This document shows positions 44,872 through 53,848 of a DNA stretch of 64,000 bases, one piece after another. This DNA comes from Aureibaculum luteum (lineage in GTDB: Bacteria > Bacteroidota > Bacteroidia > Flavobacteriales > Flavobacteriaceae): NCBI RefSeq assembly GCF_003449015.1, contig NZ_QRGD01000006.1, positions 124,001 to 188,000 on the forward strand. Reading direction: 5' to 3'. The notes under the pieces were generated by a model. That model searched no databases, had not been told where the DNA came from, and was given only the letters and a program-made list of their open reading frames with translations. Positions within the stretch are counted from its first letter, which is position 1, and each line of letters starts with the position of its first letter. A program made the translations under genes and the position numbers.

Positions 44872-46458
44872 TTAATTCTTTAGAATTTTAATGAATTCAG
44901 AATTTTCTTCAACTGAAATTTTGATGAAATATAATCCTTCTGTTAAATTTTCTAAATTTATAAATTCAGCATTCGTTCTATTTAGGACAACTTTCCCTGT
45001 TACATCATGAACTTGAAATTCATCAATACGTTTATTAAAATTAAGTACATCTTTAGTAGGATTGGGATAAACGTGTAAATCATTAAAATACGAATTATCG
45101 ACCGTTAGCGTATGGATACAATTATCTGAAATAAAATTTACATCTTCAATAATCCCAGTATTATTAAAAGCGACGCCATTGAAACCTGCATAATTTTCAG
45201 GATATCTATGTGCCCTAAAAGATCCATTACCAATAGGTGTATCAAATTGACTAAAAGTACTGTTCTCATTTATAGGAATAATATAAACCCAAACCACATT
45301 TCCTAAGGCATCAATTTCTGTAATTCTGCCAAGACCAGTTTCATTAATTAGAGCATTTCCATTAGACATTATTTGCACTCCACTTCTGGAAGATTCAATC
45401 ATTAATTCATCTAAGATGGTGCCATCATAAGACCAATAATAATCAGTTGGAAAAAATTTACCTGAAGCTAAGCTATATACACCATTACTATCATTCTGAT
45501 CTATAATATGTATAGATGACGCTCTTAAATCAGATCCATACCCATCATTATTAAAAACCGACATCTTACCTTGATGTGGGCCATCAGTAATCCATTTAAT
45601 ATCATGTTGTCTTCCTAATTTTCTGTCATTAACAGTTCCTTGATCATAAACTTCAGGGTTTCCCCATCTCCAAAGAAAATCTCCACCCTTACCATAAATG
45701 CCACCTGAATGCGATGCTGCTTCGGTTGAAGTAGTACTATGGTCTATAACAAAAATTTCACTTAAATGCCTTGATGAGAATGCTATTTGATCTAAGTCTT
45801 CATTATAATCAATTGCATTTGCATGTATAGGATTAAAAGAGTTTCCATTATTGTAATTCATATCCAATAATTGAGGACTACTCGAAATAGTTCCAAAATT
45901 AGGTTTCGTGTTATCAAAATCTTGTACCAAATGATCAAAAAGTTTCCATTCCCAAACAATTTTAGCGGAATCAATACCAACAGGTTCAATTTCTACTATT
46001 CTTTCTAAATCAATGGAATCTTCAGAAAAAAAGGTGTCCTTACCTTCTGCAAACATTTCAACATTGGTATAAGGATCTCTAATTAATACCAAAAAGTTAC
46101 CATTTGGCAAAGGTTCAATATCATGGTGTATGCTAAAACCAAGGACCTCCATATAATTGAGACTCCAAAGTACATTATTATTCCAATCTCTTATATCTGC
46201 CTTTGAACTATTGCCTTGCAATAAATTTCCATTTTCCAATAAGTAAGCTTGCCTACTTATTTGACCTGAGAAATTCCAATGATTAACCGCTTCTCCACAA
46301 TTATTAATGAGATAAACGCTATCATCTGACAAGGTATTAAATAATGTATAACCATTTGATTTAGGATTATTAACATCATTAAAAACCAAACCAATTGTTT
46401 CTTGTGCAATAGAAAGTTTGAAACTTAAAATTACAAATAAGAATATAATCTTTTTCAT
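44872..46458 (-). CDS. Aryl-sulfate-sulfotransferase-like beta-propeller protein with T9SS sorting domain
   Basis: 528 residues. A signal peptide (MKKIIFLFVILSFKLSIA) is followed by a propeller-like region with repeated strand motifs (SRQAYLLENGNLLQGN, HHDIEPLPNGNFLVLIRDP, GRITEIDALGNVVWVY). This matches the arylsulfotransferase family, which moves sulfate between phenols, but catalytic His and Arg were not mapped. The last 75 or so residues (NDLHVYPNPTKDVLNFNK to ISVEENSEFIKILKN) are a type A T9SS sorting domain, so the protein is exported across the outer membrane. It lies next to the truncated methyltransferase copy. The enzymatic role is less sure than the export route. Confidence 0.75.
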   Translation of the reverse strand: MKKIIFLFVILSFKLSIAQETIGLVFNDVNNPKSNGYTLFNTLSDDSVYLINNCGEAVNHWNFSGQISRQAYLLENGNLLQGNSSKADIRDWNNNVLWSLNYMEVLGFSIHHDIEPLPNGNFLVLIRDPYTNVEMFAEGKDTFFSEDSIDLERIVEIEPVGIDSAKIVWEWKLFDHLVQDFDNTKPNFGTISSSPQLLDMNYNNGNSFNPIHANAIDYNEDLDQIAFSSRHLSEIFVIDHSTTSTEAASHSGGIYGKGGDFLWRWGNPEVYDQGTVNDRKLGRQHDIKWITDGPHQGKMSVFNNDGYGSDLRASSIHIIDQNDSNGVYSLASGKFFPTDYYWSYDGTILDELMIESSRSGVQIMSNGNALINETGLGRITEIDALGNVVWVYIIPINENSTFSQFDTPIGNGSFRAHRYPENYAGFNGVAFNNTGIIEDVNFISDNCIHTLTVDNSYFNDLHVYPNPTKDVLNFNKRIDEFQVHDVTGKVVLNRTNAEFINLENLTEGLYFIKISVEENSEFIKILKN

Positions 46459-46604
46459 ATGCCCTAAATGAATTTCAAATATAATTAACTTAAATTAAAA
46501 ATAATAAATTTCAAATAACAACTATAGTAGTCTATAAGCCATTATGTTATAAGGAGGTAATAATAAATGCCGTAGTGCTGATTATTTCGATAAAAGTAGA
46601 TGCC

Positions 46605-46865
46605 TTATTTTTTACGCCCCACAAACCGAATTACAGAACCAGTACCCACATGGAAAAGCCCTTCATTTAGCTCAACCTCTTTCTCTTCCAACTCAATAAT
46701 TTCGAAATTTTTAAAGTCAGTTTTAAATTCTTCGATAGAATACAACGTTTCTAAATCTCTTGGGCCACCAACCTTTGGATTTTTAGTGCTGTATTCTAAA
46801 TGTTTTTTTTTACTAAAAGCTTCAATAATTAACATTCCACCTTTACGTAAATAGGAACTTAATAA
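46605..46865 (-). pseudogene. Truncated 3' copy of the class I SAM methyltransferase gene
   Basis: 87 codons including stop, beginning directly after the GH92 stop codon. The translation ([10 protein letters not shown], then [10 protein letters not shown] through IRFVG and a Lys-Lys end) matches the last third of the complete methyltransferase at 51839-52462. The first ten residues are identical and about 62 of the next 75 are the same, with one Lys inserted. It lacks the SAM-binding N-terminal domain, so it cannot work as a methyltransferase. The frame is still open, and a start at 46835 (Met) is possible, but function is unlikely. It is a direct-repeat scar bounding the glycosidase pair. 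Confidence 0.85.
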
Positions 46866-49160
46866 CTATTTTTTTGGACTATTACCCATCTCTATAGTTA
46901 AAGTACCTCCTGCTTTAATATCATTATGTGTAAAGAATAGGTCTTTAAGTTCTTTTCCATTTAAAGTCACTTTTTGAACATATTTATTTTCAGCACTGTT
47001 TTTTTTAGTAATAATAGTAAATGCTTTATTATTGGTTAGAGATATGGTAACAGTATCAAACAAAGGTCTGCCAATAACATAAGTAGGGTCTCCTGGAGCC
47101 ACTTGGTAAAAACCCATAGCACTCATAATATACCATGCCGACATCTGCCCACAGTCTTCATTTCCAATAATACCATCGGGTTTTGTAGTATAAAATTCTT
47201 TTAATATTTGATCAACCAGTTCTTGTGTTTTCCAAGGTTGCCCTGCATAAGTGTACAAATAAGAAATATGGTGGCTGGGCTCATTACCATGTGCATATTG
47301 TCCAATTAAACCTGTAATATCTCCACTGGCGTTATCGCCATCTATAATTGAAGAAGTGGTAAAAAGCGAGTCTAATTTTGCAATATATTGCTCTTTGTTT
47401 TTAAACAATCTTGAAAAACCATCAATATCATGTGGCACAAACCAGGTCCATTGCCATGCATTACCTTCAACATAATCTGAATTTTCATGATTTGAGTACT
47501 TCGGGTTAAAAGGTGTTACCCAACTACCATCTTCATTTTTACCACGCATAAAACCCGTTTCAGCATCAAAATAAAGTTTGTAGTTTAAAGCACGTTTTTC
47601 AAATGTTGTAACAACATCATTGTTATTATTTTGTTTTGCAATTTGTGCGATACACCAATCATAATAGGCATTTTCTAAACCATAAGTTACTGAAGCTCCA
47701 ATCTTATCTGAAGGAATATGTTTGCCTTCATTAATAAATTTATTATGCAACGTCATTAAGCGTTCTTTTCTAGGTTCTTTAATGGCTTTTAATAAATCTA
47801 GATTGTAAGATGCACTAGTCAATGCGGCTTCTAATGCCAACTCTTTATCAATACCTTTTAAATTTTTCGTTAAGGCATCTGCAATATTGGCAACAGCGGG
47901 ATAACCTACCATAGTACCTGTATAATTCGAGGCTAGTGGCCATTTGGGTAACAAACCACCTTGTTCGTATTTTAGTAATAGATTGTTTACCCAATTGATT
48001 GCATTTGGTTCATCTATAATAGTCATTAATGGGTGTAAAGCTCTAAAAGTATCCCATAATGAATATACAGTATAGTTGACTTGACCTTCTTGAGCTTGAT
48101 GAATTATTTTATCCATACCTCTATAGCGACCATCTGTATCTTGGTAAATCATTGGAGCAATCATACTATGGTATAATGCCGTGTAAAACGTAATTAAGGT
48201 TTCTTTATTTTTTGTAGTTACAGCAATTCTTTGAAGTTCTTTTTCCCAAACATCCTTTGCGTTTTGTTTTACTCTATTGAAGTCCCAATGTGGCAATTCT
48301 GATTTCAAATTTTTCTTGGCACCATCATAATCTACGTAAGAAATTCCTACTTTAACAAATAGAGATTCATTTTCAAGAGATTCGAAATTTAAATATGAAT
48401 AGATATCTGTCGCTTTATATATATTTTTTGAAGTGTCTGTATTTATACTATCAACATTTACAGTTTCAATTTGAAAAGGACTAGAAAATTCAGCATAAAA
48501 GTAGACTTTATTATCATTTGCCCATCCTGTAGTTTGTTTTAAGCCTCTGATTGTTTTATTATCTACAAATTCAATTTCATTTGCAATATTACTGTTGCTC
48601 CAAGTACGTTGTAGGGTGTGCCCAAGATCAAATAGTAATCGTTTTTTTGCATCTTTAGAATAGGTGTATTTGTGCATACCTACGCGTTCAGTAACGGCTA
48701 ATTCTGCTTTTACTTGATAGTTATCAAATTTTACTGAATATACTCCAACTTCGGCATGCTCATTTTTTTTACTGAAAGTAGCCACAGGTTTTTCATTACT
48801 TGTACCCGTAAATGGAAGTAATAACACATCTCCCATATCACCAATACCTGTACCACTTAAATGCGTGTGTGAAAAGCCATAAATTGTTGCATCATCATTA
48901 TGGTAACCACTTGAAGCATCCCATCCATTAAGTTTGGTATCAGGACTTAATTGCACCATTCCATGTGGCATAACTGGTCCAGGGTACGTGTGACCGTGAA
49001 AACCTGTACCTATAAACGGGTCAACATAACTTAATACATCTATTGTATTTTTTGTTTCTGAGATTGCTTCAAAATGCTGCGTATTGTTCTTTTTGCAAGA
49101 TGTTATACAAAAAGCGAATAGAACCATTAAAAGGCTGTTTTTAATACAATTGATATTCAT
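46866..49160 (-). CDS. Glycoside hydrolase family 92 alpha-mannosidase, lipoprotein
   Basis: Calcium-dependent exo-alpha-mannosidase family, usually acting on alpha-1,2 (or 1,3/1,4/1,6) mannosyl links in glycans. 764 residues, standard. A lipobox (CITSC, Cys near residue 22) points to a membrane-anchored enzyme. GH92 signatures are YVDPFIGTGFHGHTYPGPV at the start, FSHTHLSGTGIGDMGDVLL, SLWDTFRALHPLMT, YVEGNAWQWTWFVPHD and GNEDCGQMSAWYIMSAMGFY. The gene starts 2 bp after GH3 and ends exactly where the methyltransferase fragment begins. No SusC/SusD pair is adjacent, so it is not a classic polysaccharide-utilisation locus. Confidence 0.95.
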   Translation of the reverse strand: MNINCIKNSLLMVLFAFCITSCKKNNTQHFEAISETKNTIDVLSYVDPFIGTGFHGHTYPGPVMPHGMVQLSPDTKLNGWDASSGYHNDDATIYGFSHTHLSGTGIGDMGDVLLLPFTGTSNEKPVATFSKKNEHAEVGVYSVKFDNYQVKAELAVTERVGMHKYTYSKDAKKRLLFDLGHTLQRTWSNSNIANEIEFVDNKTIRGLKQTTGWANDNKVYFYAEFSSPFQIETVNVDSINTDTSKNIYKATDIYSYLNFESLENESLFVKVGISYVDYDGAKKNLKSELPHWDFNRVKQNAKDVWEKELQRIAVTTKNKETLITFYTALYHSMIAPMIYQDTDGRYRGMDKIIHQAQEGQVNYTVYSLWDTFRALHPLMTIIDEPNAINWVNNLLLKYEQGGLLPKWPLASNYTGTMVGYPAVANIADALTKNLKGIDKELALEAALTSASYNLDLLKAIKEPRKERLMTLHNKFINEGKHIPSDKIGASVTYGLENAYYDWCIAQIAKQNNNNDVVTTFEKRALNYKLYFDAETGFMRGKNEDGSWVTPFNPKYSNHENSDYVEGNAWQWTWFVPHDIDGFSRLFKNKEQYIAKLDSLFTTSSIIDGDNASGDITGLIGQYAHGNEPSHHISYLYTYAGQPWKTQELVDQILKEFYTTKPDGIIGNEDCGQMSAWYIMSAMGFYQVAPGDPTYVIGRPLFDTVTISLTNNKAFTIITKKNSAENKYVQKVTLNGKELKDLFFTHNDIKAGGTLTIEMGNSPKK

Positions 49161-49162
49161 AG

Positions 49163-51562
49163 TTATTTTATTATTACGAAACTGTCTTTTAATTGAAAGT
49201 CTTTAGAGGAATTTCCTATGGCAATATTAAACTTACCAGGTTCAACAACAAATATTCTGTCCTTATTAATAAGTTCTAAATCTTTAGGCTGTAAGATAAA
49301 GGTTACTGTTTTTTGCTCTTTTGGTTTTAAATAAATCCTATTAAAACCGCGTAACTGCCATTCGTAAACGGTAATCGAACTCGTATCGTCATTAACATAA
49401 AGTTGTGGTACTACATCACCAGCCGTACTGCCAATATTTTCAACATTAAAACTAATTGTAACAGTGCCAGATGTTGATGTAATATTAGCATCTATTTTCA
49501 AATTACTGTATTTGAAACTGGTATAACTCAAGCCAAAACCAAAAGGATATAACTCAGTAACCACTCGGCTATCTCCGGTTCCGTTGGGACCTTCATTTGC
49601 TTGCCCACTTTGTGAATGTGGTTTGTATGGAAAATTATAAGGAATTTGCCCTACACTTCTAAGCACAGTAACAGGTAATTTTCCGCCAGGGTTATAATCA
49701 CCAAAAATAACTTCAGCTATGGCTTGTCCGCCAAATTCTCCTGGAAACCAAGCCTCTAAAATAGCATCGGCTTGTCGGTCTGCATAATTTATAGATAATG
49801 GGTGACCATTTATAAGAACAACGATTAACGGTTTTCCAATTTTAGAAAGTGCCGTTAATAATTTTTTTTGATGTCCAGGTAAATCCAAATTAGTTCGACT
49901 TAAATTTTCACCAACCATTTTCTCATCTTCACCAACAAATAACACAATTGCATCTGCACTTTTTGCCATAGAAAGAGCCTCGTTAATCTGAGCTTCTTCA
50001 TCAGTATCTAAGGGCACATTGAACACTTCTGAGTCTGGCCAATTTTTGTCTTTTAAGTCTATACCTTTTGCATAGGTTACTTCTATGTCATCCTTTAAAT
50101 AGTTTTTTATGCCATCAAAACCAGATATAATATCTGTTTTTAAAGCACCATATCTACTTATAGAGCTCGATTTTGATTTTGCTGTAGGGCCACAAACTAA
50201 AATGTTTTTCAGCTTATTTTTATCTAAAGGTAAAATACTGTTTTTGTTTTTGAGCAAGATGATAGATTCTCTTGAAGCCTGAAGTGCAATGTTTTTATGA
50301 GCTTCATTTTTAACGACTCTATCAGCAATTTTTTCATCTCTATACGGATTATTAAAAAGCCCTTCGTTAAATTTAACACGTAAAACATCTTTTACACGAC
50401 TATCTAAAAGCTTTATAGAAATACCGCCTTCTTTCACTAATTCGCGAAGTGGTTTTATAAAATTTTCAGGATGATTAAAAGTGGTTCTAACATTTAAACC
50501 TGCCGTTAAAGCTTGTTGTATGGCCTGTTTATACGAATCGGCAACGTGATGTTTGTTGTATAAATAAATTAGGGCATCACTATCTGAAACTACATAGCCA
50601 TTAAATCCATAAGTGTCTCGTAAAAGTTCGGTTTGAAAATAATGACTACCAATAATAGGCTCACCATCGTAATCATTATAAGAGCTCATAATGCCCATAA
50701 TATTGGTTTCTTGAATGACACGTTTAAATGGATATAAATACATTAAATGCATATCACGCCAAGTAATATGTGGATCTAAACGAACATGACCGTCTCGCCC
50801 CCCCTTTGGAGCCGAATACACTGCAAAATGTTTTAACGAGTTAACAACACCCTGCTCTTGTAAACCTTTACTTATTTGTACACCATATTCTGAAACTAAA
50901 AATGGATCTTCACCAAAACTCTCTACAATACGACCCCAACGTTGATCTCTTGCTACATCTAATACAGGTGAATATATATTATTATATCCCAAGGCATAAG
51001 CTTCTTTGCCAATAACTTGCCCCGTTTTGTATAATAGTTCTGGGTTAAACGTAGACCCCATACCAATTTGTGCAGGAAATGAGGTGGCTTTTACATGGTT
51101 TAATCCACGAATACCTTCATTGGTAAATTCTACCGGAATACCTAAGCGAGTTTCTTCTATAAAAAAGGTTTGTATTTTATTTAAAGCCCAAACGTGTTTA
51201 CTATAAGGAAAAGTGAATTGTGCTTTTTCTGAAACTCCATTAGAAGCTTCATCAATATTAGCCAATCCATCTTTCCATAATTCATTTTTCCAAGAAGCTG
51301 TAGGAATTTCTTCTTCAGCAACACGACCGTAACCATAAAGCGTAACTAGTTGGTTTGTTTTCTCTTCAACTGTCATCAAAGAAAGCAAATTTTCTATTCT
51401 TTTCTCTATAGATTGATTTTGGTCTTCATAAATATCTTTCTGACCGTTTTTATTAAAATCTATCCAGTTTTTATGATATATTCTTTTTGTTTGAGCATTT
51501 ACAGAATACATAGAAAACAGTAAAGAGACACATAAAAGTTTTAAATAAAATTTGTTTTGCAT
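49163..51562 (-). CDS. Glycoside hydrolase family 3 (beta-glucosidase-type), exported
   Basis: 799 residues. A signal peptide (MQNKFYLKLLCVSLLFSMYS, cleaved near AQT) is followed by the GH3 TIM barrel with IPVEFTNEGIRGLNHVKAT, YSPVLDVARDQRWGRIVESF and SLKHFAVYSAP. The nucleophile Asp is in YVVSDSDALIYL near residue 325. An alpha/beta sandwich domain (about 420-650, NEGPNGTGDS near the join) and a fibronectin-III-like C-terminal domain (ending about 790) follow. Activity on beta-glucosides or beta-xylosides cannot be separated by eye. It is co-transcribed with GH92, suggesting joint trimming of a mannose- and glucose-containing glycan. Confidence 0.94.
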   Translation of the reverse strand: MQNKFYLKLLCVSLLFSMYSVNAQTKRIYHKNWIDFNKNGQKDIYEDQNQSIEKRIENLLSLMTVEEKTNQLVTLYGYGRVAEEEIPTASWKNELWKDGLANIDEASNGVSEKAQFTFPYSKHVWALNKIQTFFIEETRLGIPVEFTNEGIRGLNHVKATSFPAQIGMGSTFNPELLYKTGQVIGKEAYALGYNNIYSPVLDVARDQRWGRIVESFGEDPFLVSEYGVQISKGLQEQGVVNSLKHFAVYSAPKGGRDGHVRLDPHITWRDMHLMYLYPFKRVIQETNIMGIMSSYNDYDGEPIIGSHYFQTELLRDTYGFNGYVVSDSDALIYLYNKHHVADSYKQAIQQALTAGLNVRTTFNHPENFIKPLRELVKEGGISIKLLDSRVKDVLRVKFNEGLFNNPYRDEKIADRVVKNEAHKNIALQASRESIILLKNKNSILPLDKNKLKNILVCGPTAKSKSSSISRYGALKTDIISGFDGIKNYLKDDIEVTYAKGIDLKDKNWPDSEVFNVPLDTDEEAQINEALSMAKSADAIVLFVGEDEKMVGENLSRTNLDLPGHQKKLLTALSKIGKPLIVVLINGHPLSINYADRQADAILEAWFPGEFGGQAIAEVIFGDYNPGGKLPVTVLRSVGQIPYNFPYKPHSQSGQANEGPNGTGDSRVVTELYPFGFGLSYTSFKYSNLKIDANITSTSGTVTISFNVENIGSTAGDVVPQLYVNDDTSSITVYEWQLRGFNRIYLKPKEQKTVTFILQPKDLELINKDRIFVVEPGKFNIAIGNSSKDFQLKDSFVIIK

Positions 51563-51658
51563 TTAAAATGACTATTTTGAATGTTAAAATTACATTTTAA
51601 ATTGTATATATCTAGGACTGGACAAACAATTTGTTTTGAATCTATAATTTTTATAGTT

Positions 51659-51692
51659 GGTTTAAAAATTGAAAGTTTTTTTTATTTAAACC
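51659..51692. other. Inverted repeat upstream of the GH3-GH92 operon
   Basis: GGTTTAAA and TTTAAACC separated by 18 bases, about 100 bp before the GH3 start. It could be an operator, or a terminator-like element behind the methyltransferase. The rest of the 276-bp gap is AT-rich and holds no other clear signal. Confidence 0.35.
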
Positions 51693-51838
51693 TTAACAAA
51701 GGGTACTTATAAATATTCTGTAAATGAAAATTTCGAATTCAGTCGACTCTCTAAACTCAACTCAAGGCGATAATTATACATACCAATGTTTTGTAGCAAT
51801 AAAGTCTAATTTAAAAAATCTAATTATTTTCAATATGA

Positions 51839-52462
51839 TTATTTCTTAACTCCCACAAACCGTACTACTGAACCTTTACCAACGTGAAAAAGTCCTTCAT
51901 CCAAATCAATTTCTTTTTCTTCCAATTCAATAATTTCAAAATCGCTAAAGTCAGATTTAAATTCATCTATTGAACATAGTGTTTCCAAATCTCTTGGGCC
52001 ACCAATCTTTGGATTTTTAGTTCTGTATTCTAAATGTTTTTTACTAAAAGCTTCAATAATTAACATTCCACCTTTGCGTAAATAGGAACTTAATAATTGG
52101 TGATATACTGATCGTATGTCCGCATTAAAGTGAGCAAAAATGAGTACAATAACATCAAATTGTCCCTTATGGTAATTCAATTCTGGCAATTCACCTATTT
52201 GGTAATCAATAGTAACGTTATTTTCTTCAGCCAGTTTAAGAGCTTTTTTTCTACCTTCTTTACTTAAATCAAATGCCGAAACATCCCAACCCAACTTGGC
52301 TGCATACACAGCATTCCGCCCTTCACCTTCAGCAGGGAAAAGTATTTTGCCTGGTTGCAGTTTTTCTAATTGCTCTTTAAGATAAGCATTGGGCTCTACA
52401 CCATAGGTATATTCTTGATTCGCAAACCTATCATCCCACATTTTTAACTGTTCTTCTCTCAT
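51839..52462 (-). CDS. Class I SAM-dependent methyltransferase
   Basis: 207 residues. The opening [20 protein letters not shown] is followed by the SAM-binding motif I region [20 protein letters not shown] (a variant of the usual E/DxGxGxG), an acidic motif II in [11 protein letters not shown], and [11 protein letters not shown] as motif IV. It resembles the TehB/thiopurine S-methyltransferase-like group; the substrate is unknown. It follows the WG-repeat gene by 12 bp and precedes the glycosidase pair. A broken second copy of its last third lies about 5 kb away at 46605-46865. Confidence 0.88.
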   Translation of the reverse strand: MREEQLKMWDDRFANQEYTYGVEPNAYLKEQLEKLQPGKILFPAEGEGRNAVYAAKLGWDVSAFDLSKEGRKKALKLAEENNVTIDYQIGELPELNYHKGQFDVIVLIFAHFNADIRSVYHQLLSSYLRKGGMLIIEAFSKKHLEYRTKNPKIGGPRDLETLCSIDEFKSDFSDFEIIELEEKEIDLDEGLFHVGKGSVVRFVGVKK

Positions 52463-52474
52463 TTTAATGCTTAG

Positions 52475-53824
52475 TTATTTATGTTCGCTACTATCTACCT
52501 CCATAATTTCAATCTTTGGCTCATCTCTTTTTGATTTTAAAAGAAATTTTTTTGAATCTTTATGTAATAGATATTTATCACCTTTTAAATACACTATTGC
52601 AGCTCCATTAATAAATTTTGTAACTATTCCATTATAAATAGACCCAATTTCTAACTGCCCTTTTTTATTTATATATCCCCATTTATTATACTCTTGCTCA
52701 TAAGCTGCTAATCCATCAGAAAAAGGTTTGATATTTGAACCTTCAAACTTAAAATCTATAACTACTTTATGATCACTATTAATAAAACCCCATTTTCCAT
52801 TTAGTTTGACTGGAGCCAATCCCTCTGAAAAGTCTTTCACTCTTTCATAAATTATTGGAATAATTAATTTCCCATTTTCATTAATAAATCCATATTTATC
52901 ATTTTTCTTAACAAAAGCATATCCATTATTAAAAGAACCTATGTCATCATATTCTGGCTTCAGCAATAGTTGAATGTTTTTATTTAAAAGTCCGTACTTG
53001 TAATCTTTATTACGAATATAATAACCATCAAAGTCTCCACTTAAATAAATTGACTCATAAGTTGGAGGCATAATTATTTTTCCATTGGCATCTATAAACC
53101 CAAATTTTCCATTTGCATCCTTTCTTACTTTAGCTTTACCATTTTTAAAAGAAAAAGCGGAATAAAAAATAGTATCAAACAATAGGTCGCCATGACTTTT
53201 TTTATAACCATATTTCTTATCCAATTGAAAAATGAAGTTATCAGTATTCTTATCGTAAGAGAATATTCTATGCTTAAATTTTTTAGAAATTAGCTTCCCT
53301 TTGTAATCAACTAAAAAATAATTATCCGATTGTTTAACGATAATATTTTCCTTGTCCTCCGGAGAAACTAAATCATAATTAGCTTTCAAAAACTCTTCTC
53401 CATTCTTATTTACAAGTCCAAATATTTCATTTTCTTCGTATCTAAACACTCCTGAAACAGCGGTGTATCTAAGTTCATCATATAGAGGTTTAACAAGGTG
53501 CTGACCATCTAAACTCATCACGCCATACTTCCCTTTCAATTTAAAAACAATATAATCACCAACGCTGTAATTGTCGCCTAATCGCCAAACATCAAGCAAC
53601 CCATCTTGATGGATTTTATTATAATAAGATATGGTAAAGCCACCCAATTGTTCATAAACAGGATCCACAACAATTTCCATTTTATTGTTTACCAATCCTT
53701 TTTTTCCATTTCTTTCAAATACATAAATGTCTCTATGTTCTTCTTGAGAAAAAGAATTTAACGAATTAATCAACAAAAAAAGAAGACAATATGTAATCTT
53801 ACTCTTCTTGATTGCTTTTATCAT
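52475..53824 (-). CDS. WG-repeat protein, exported
   Basis: 449 residues. A signal peptide (IKKSKITYCLLFLLINSLNS) is followed by about eight degenerate WG repeats, short beta units such as KYGVMSLDGQHLVKPLYDEL, KYGFIDANGKIIMPPTYESI and KWGFINSDHKVVIDFKFE. The repeat is expected to form a beta-propeller-like surface for binding. No catalytic motif was seen. Nearly all such proteins have unknown partners. It overlaps no neighbour but lies 12 bp before the methyltransferase and 24 bp after lysS on the same strand, so read-through from lysS is possible. Confidence 0.85.
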   Translation of the reverse strand: MIKAIKKSKITYCLLFLLINSLNSFSQEEHRDIYVFERNGKKGLVNNKMEIVVDPVYEQLGGFTISYYNKIHQDGLLDVWRLGDNYSVGDYIVFKLKGKYGVMSLDGQHLVKPLYDELRYTAVSGVFRYEENEIFGLVNKNGEEFLKANYDLVSPEDKENIIVKQSDNYFLVDYKGKLISKKFKHRIFSYDKNTDNFIFQLDKKYGYKKSHGDLLFDTIFYSAFSFKNGKAKVRKDANGKFGFIDANGKIIMPPTYESIYLSGDFDGYYIRNKDYKYGLLNKNIQLLLKPEYDDIGSFNNGYAFVKKNDKYGFINENGKLIIPIIYERVKDFSEGLAPVKLNGKWGFINSDHKVVIDFKFEGSNIKPFSDGLAAYEQEYNKWGYINKKGQLEIGSIYNGIVTKFINGAAIVYLKGDKYLLHKDSKKFLLKSKRDEPKIEIMEVDSSEHK

Positions 53825-53848
53825 TTGACTTTATGGACTTAAAAAGTT

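Noticed and set aside
46540-46575. SD-like AAGGAGGT followed by ATG on the plus strand
   Set aside because: The ATG is followed by a stop after two codons, and the stretch is AT-rich intergenic sequence next to a recombination scar; chance is the simpler explanation.
46600-46854. Plus-strand ORF of 84 codons
   Set aside because: It is the antisense of the truncated methyltransferase copy, whose minus-strand frame matches the full gene.
46866-51562. Classic Sus-type polysaccharide utilisation locus
   Set aside because: No SusC/SusD pair, sensor or transporter is adjacent; only two glycosidase genes are present.
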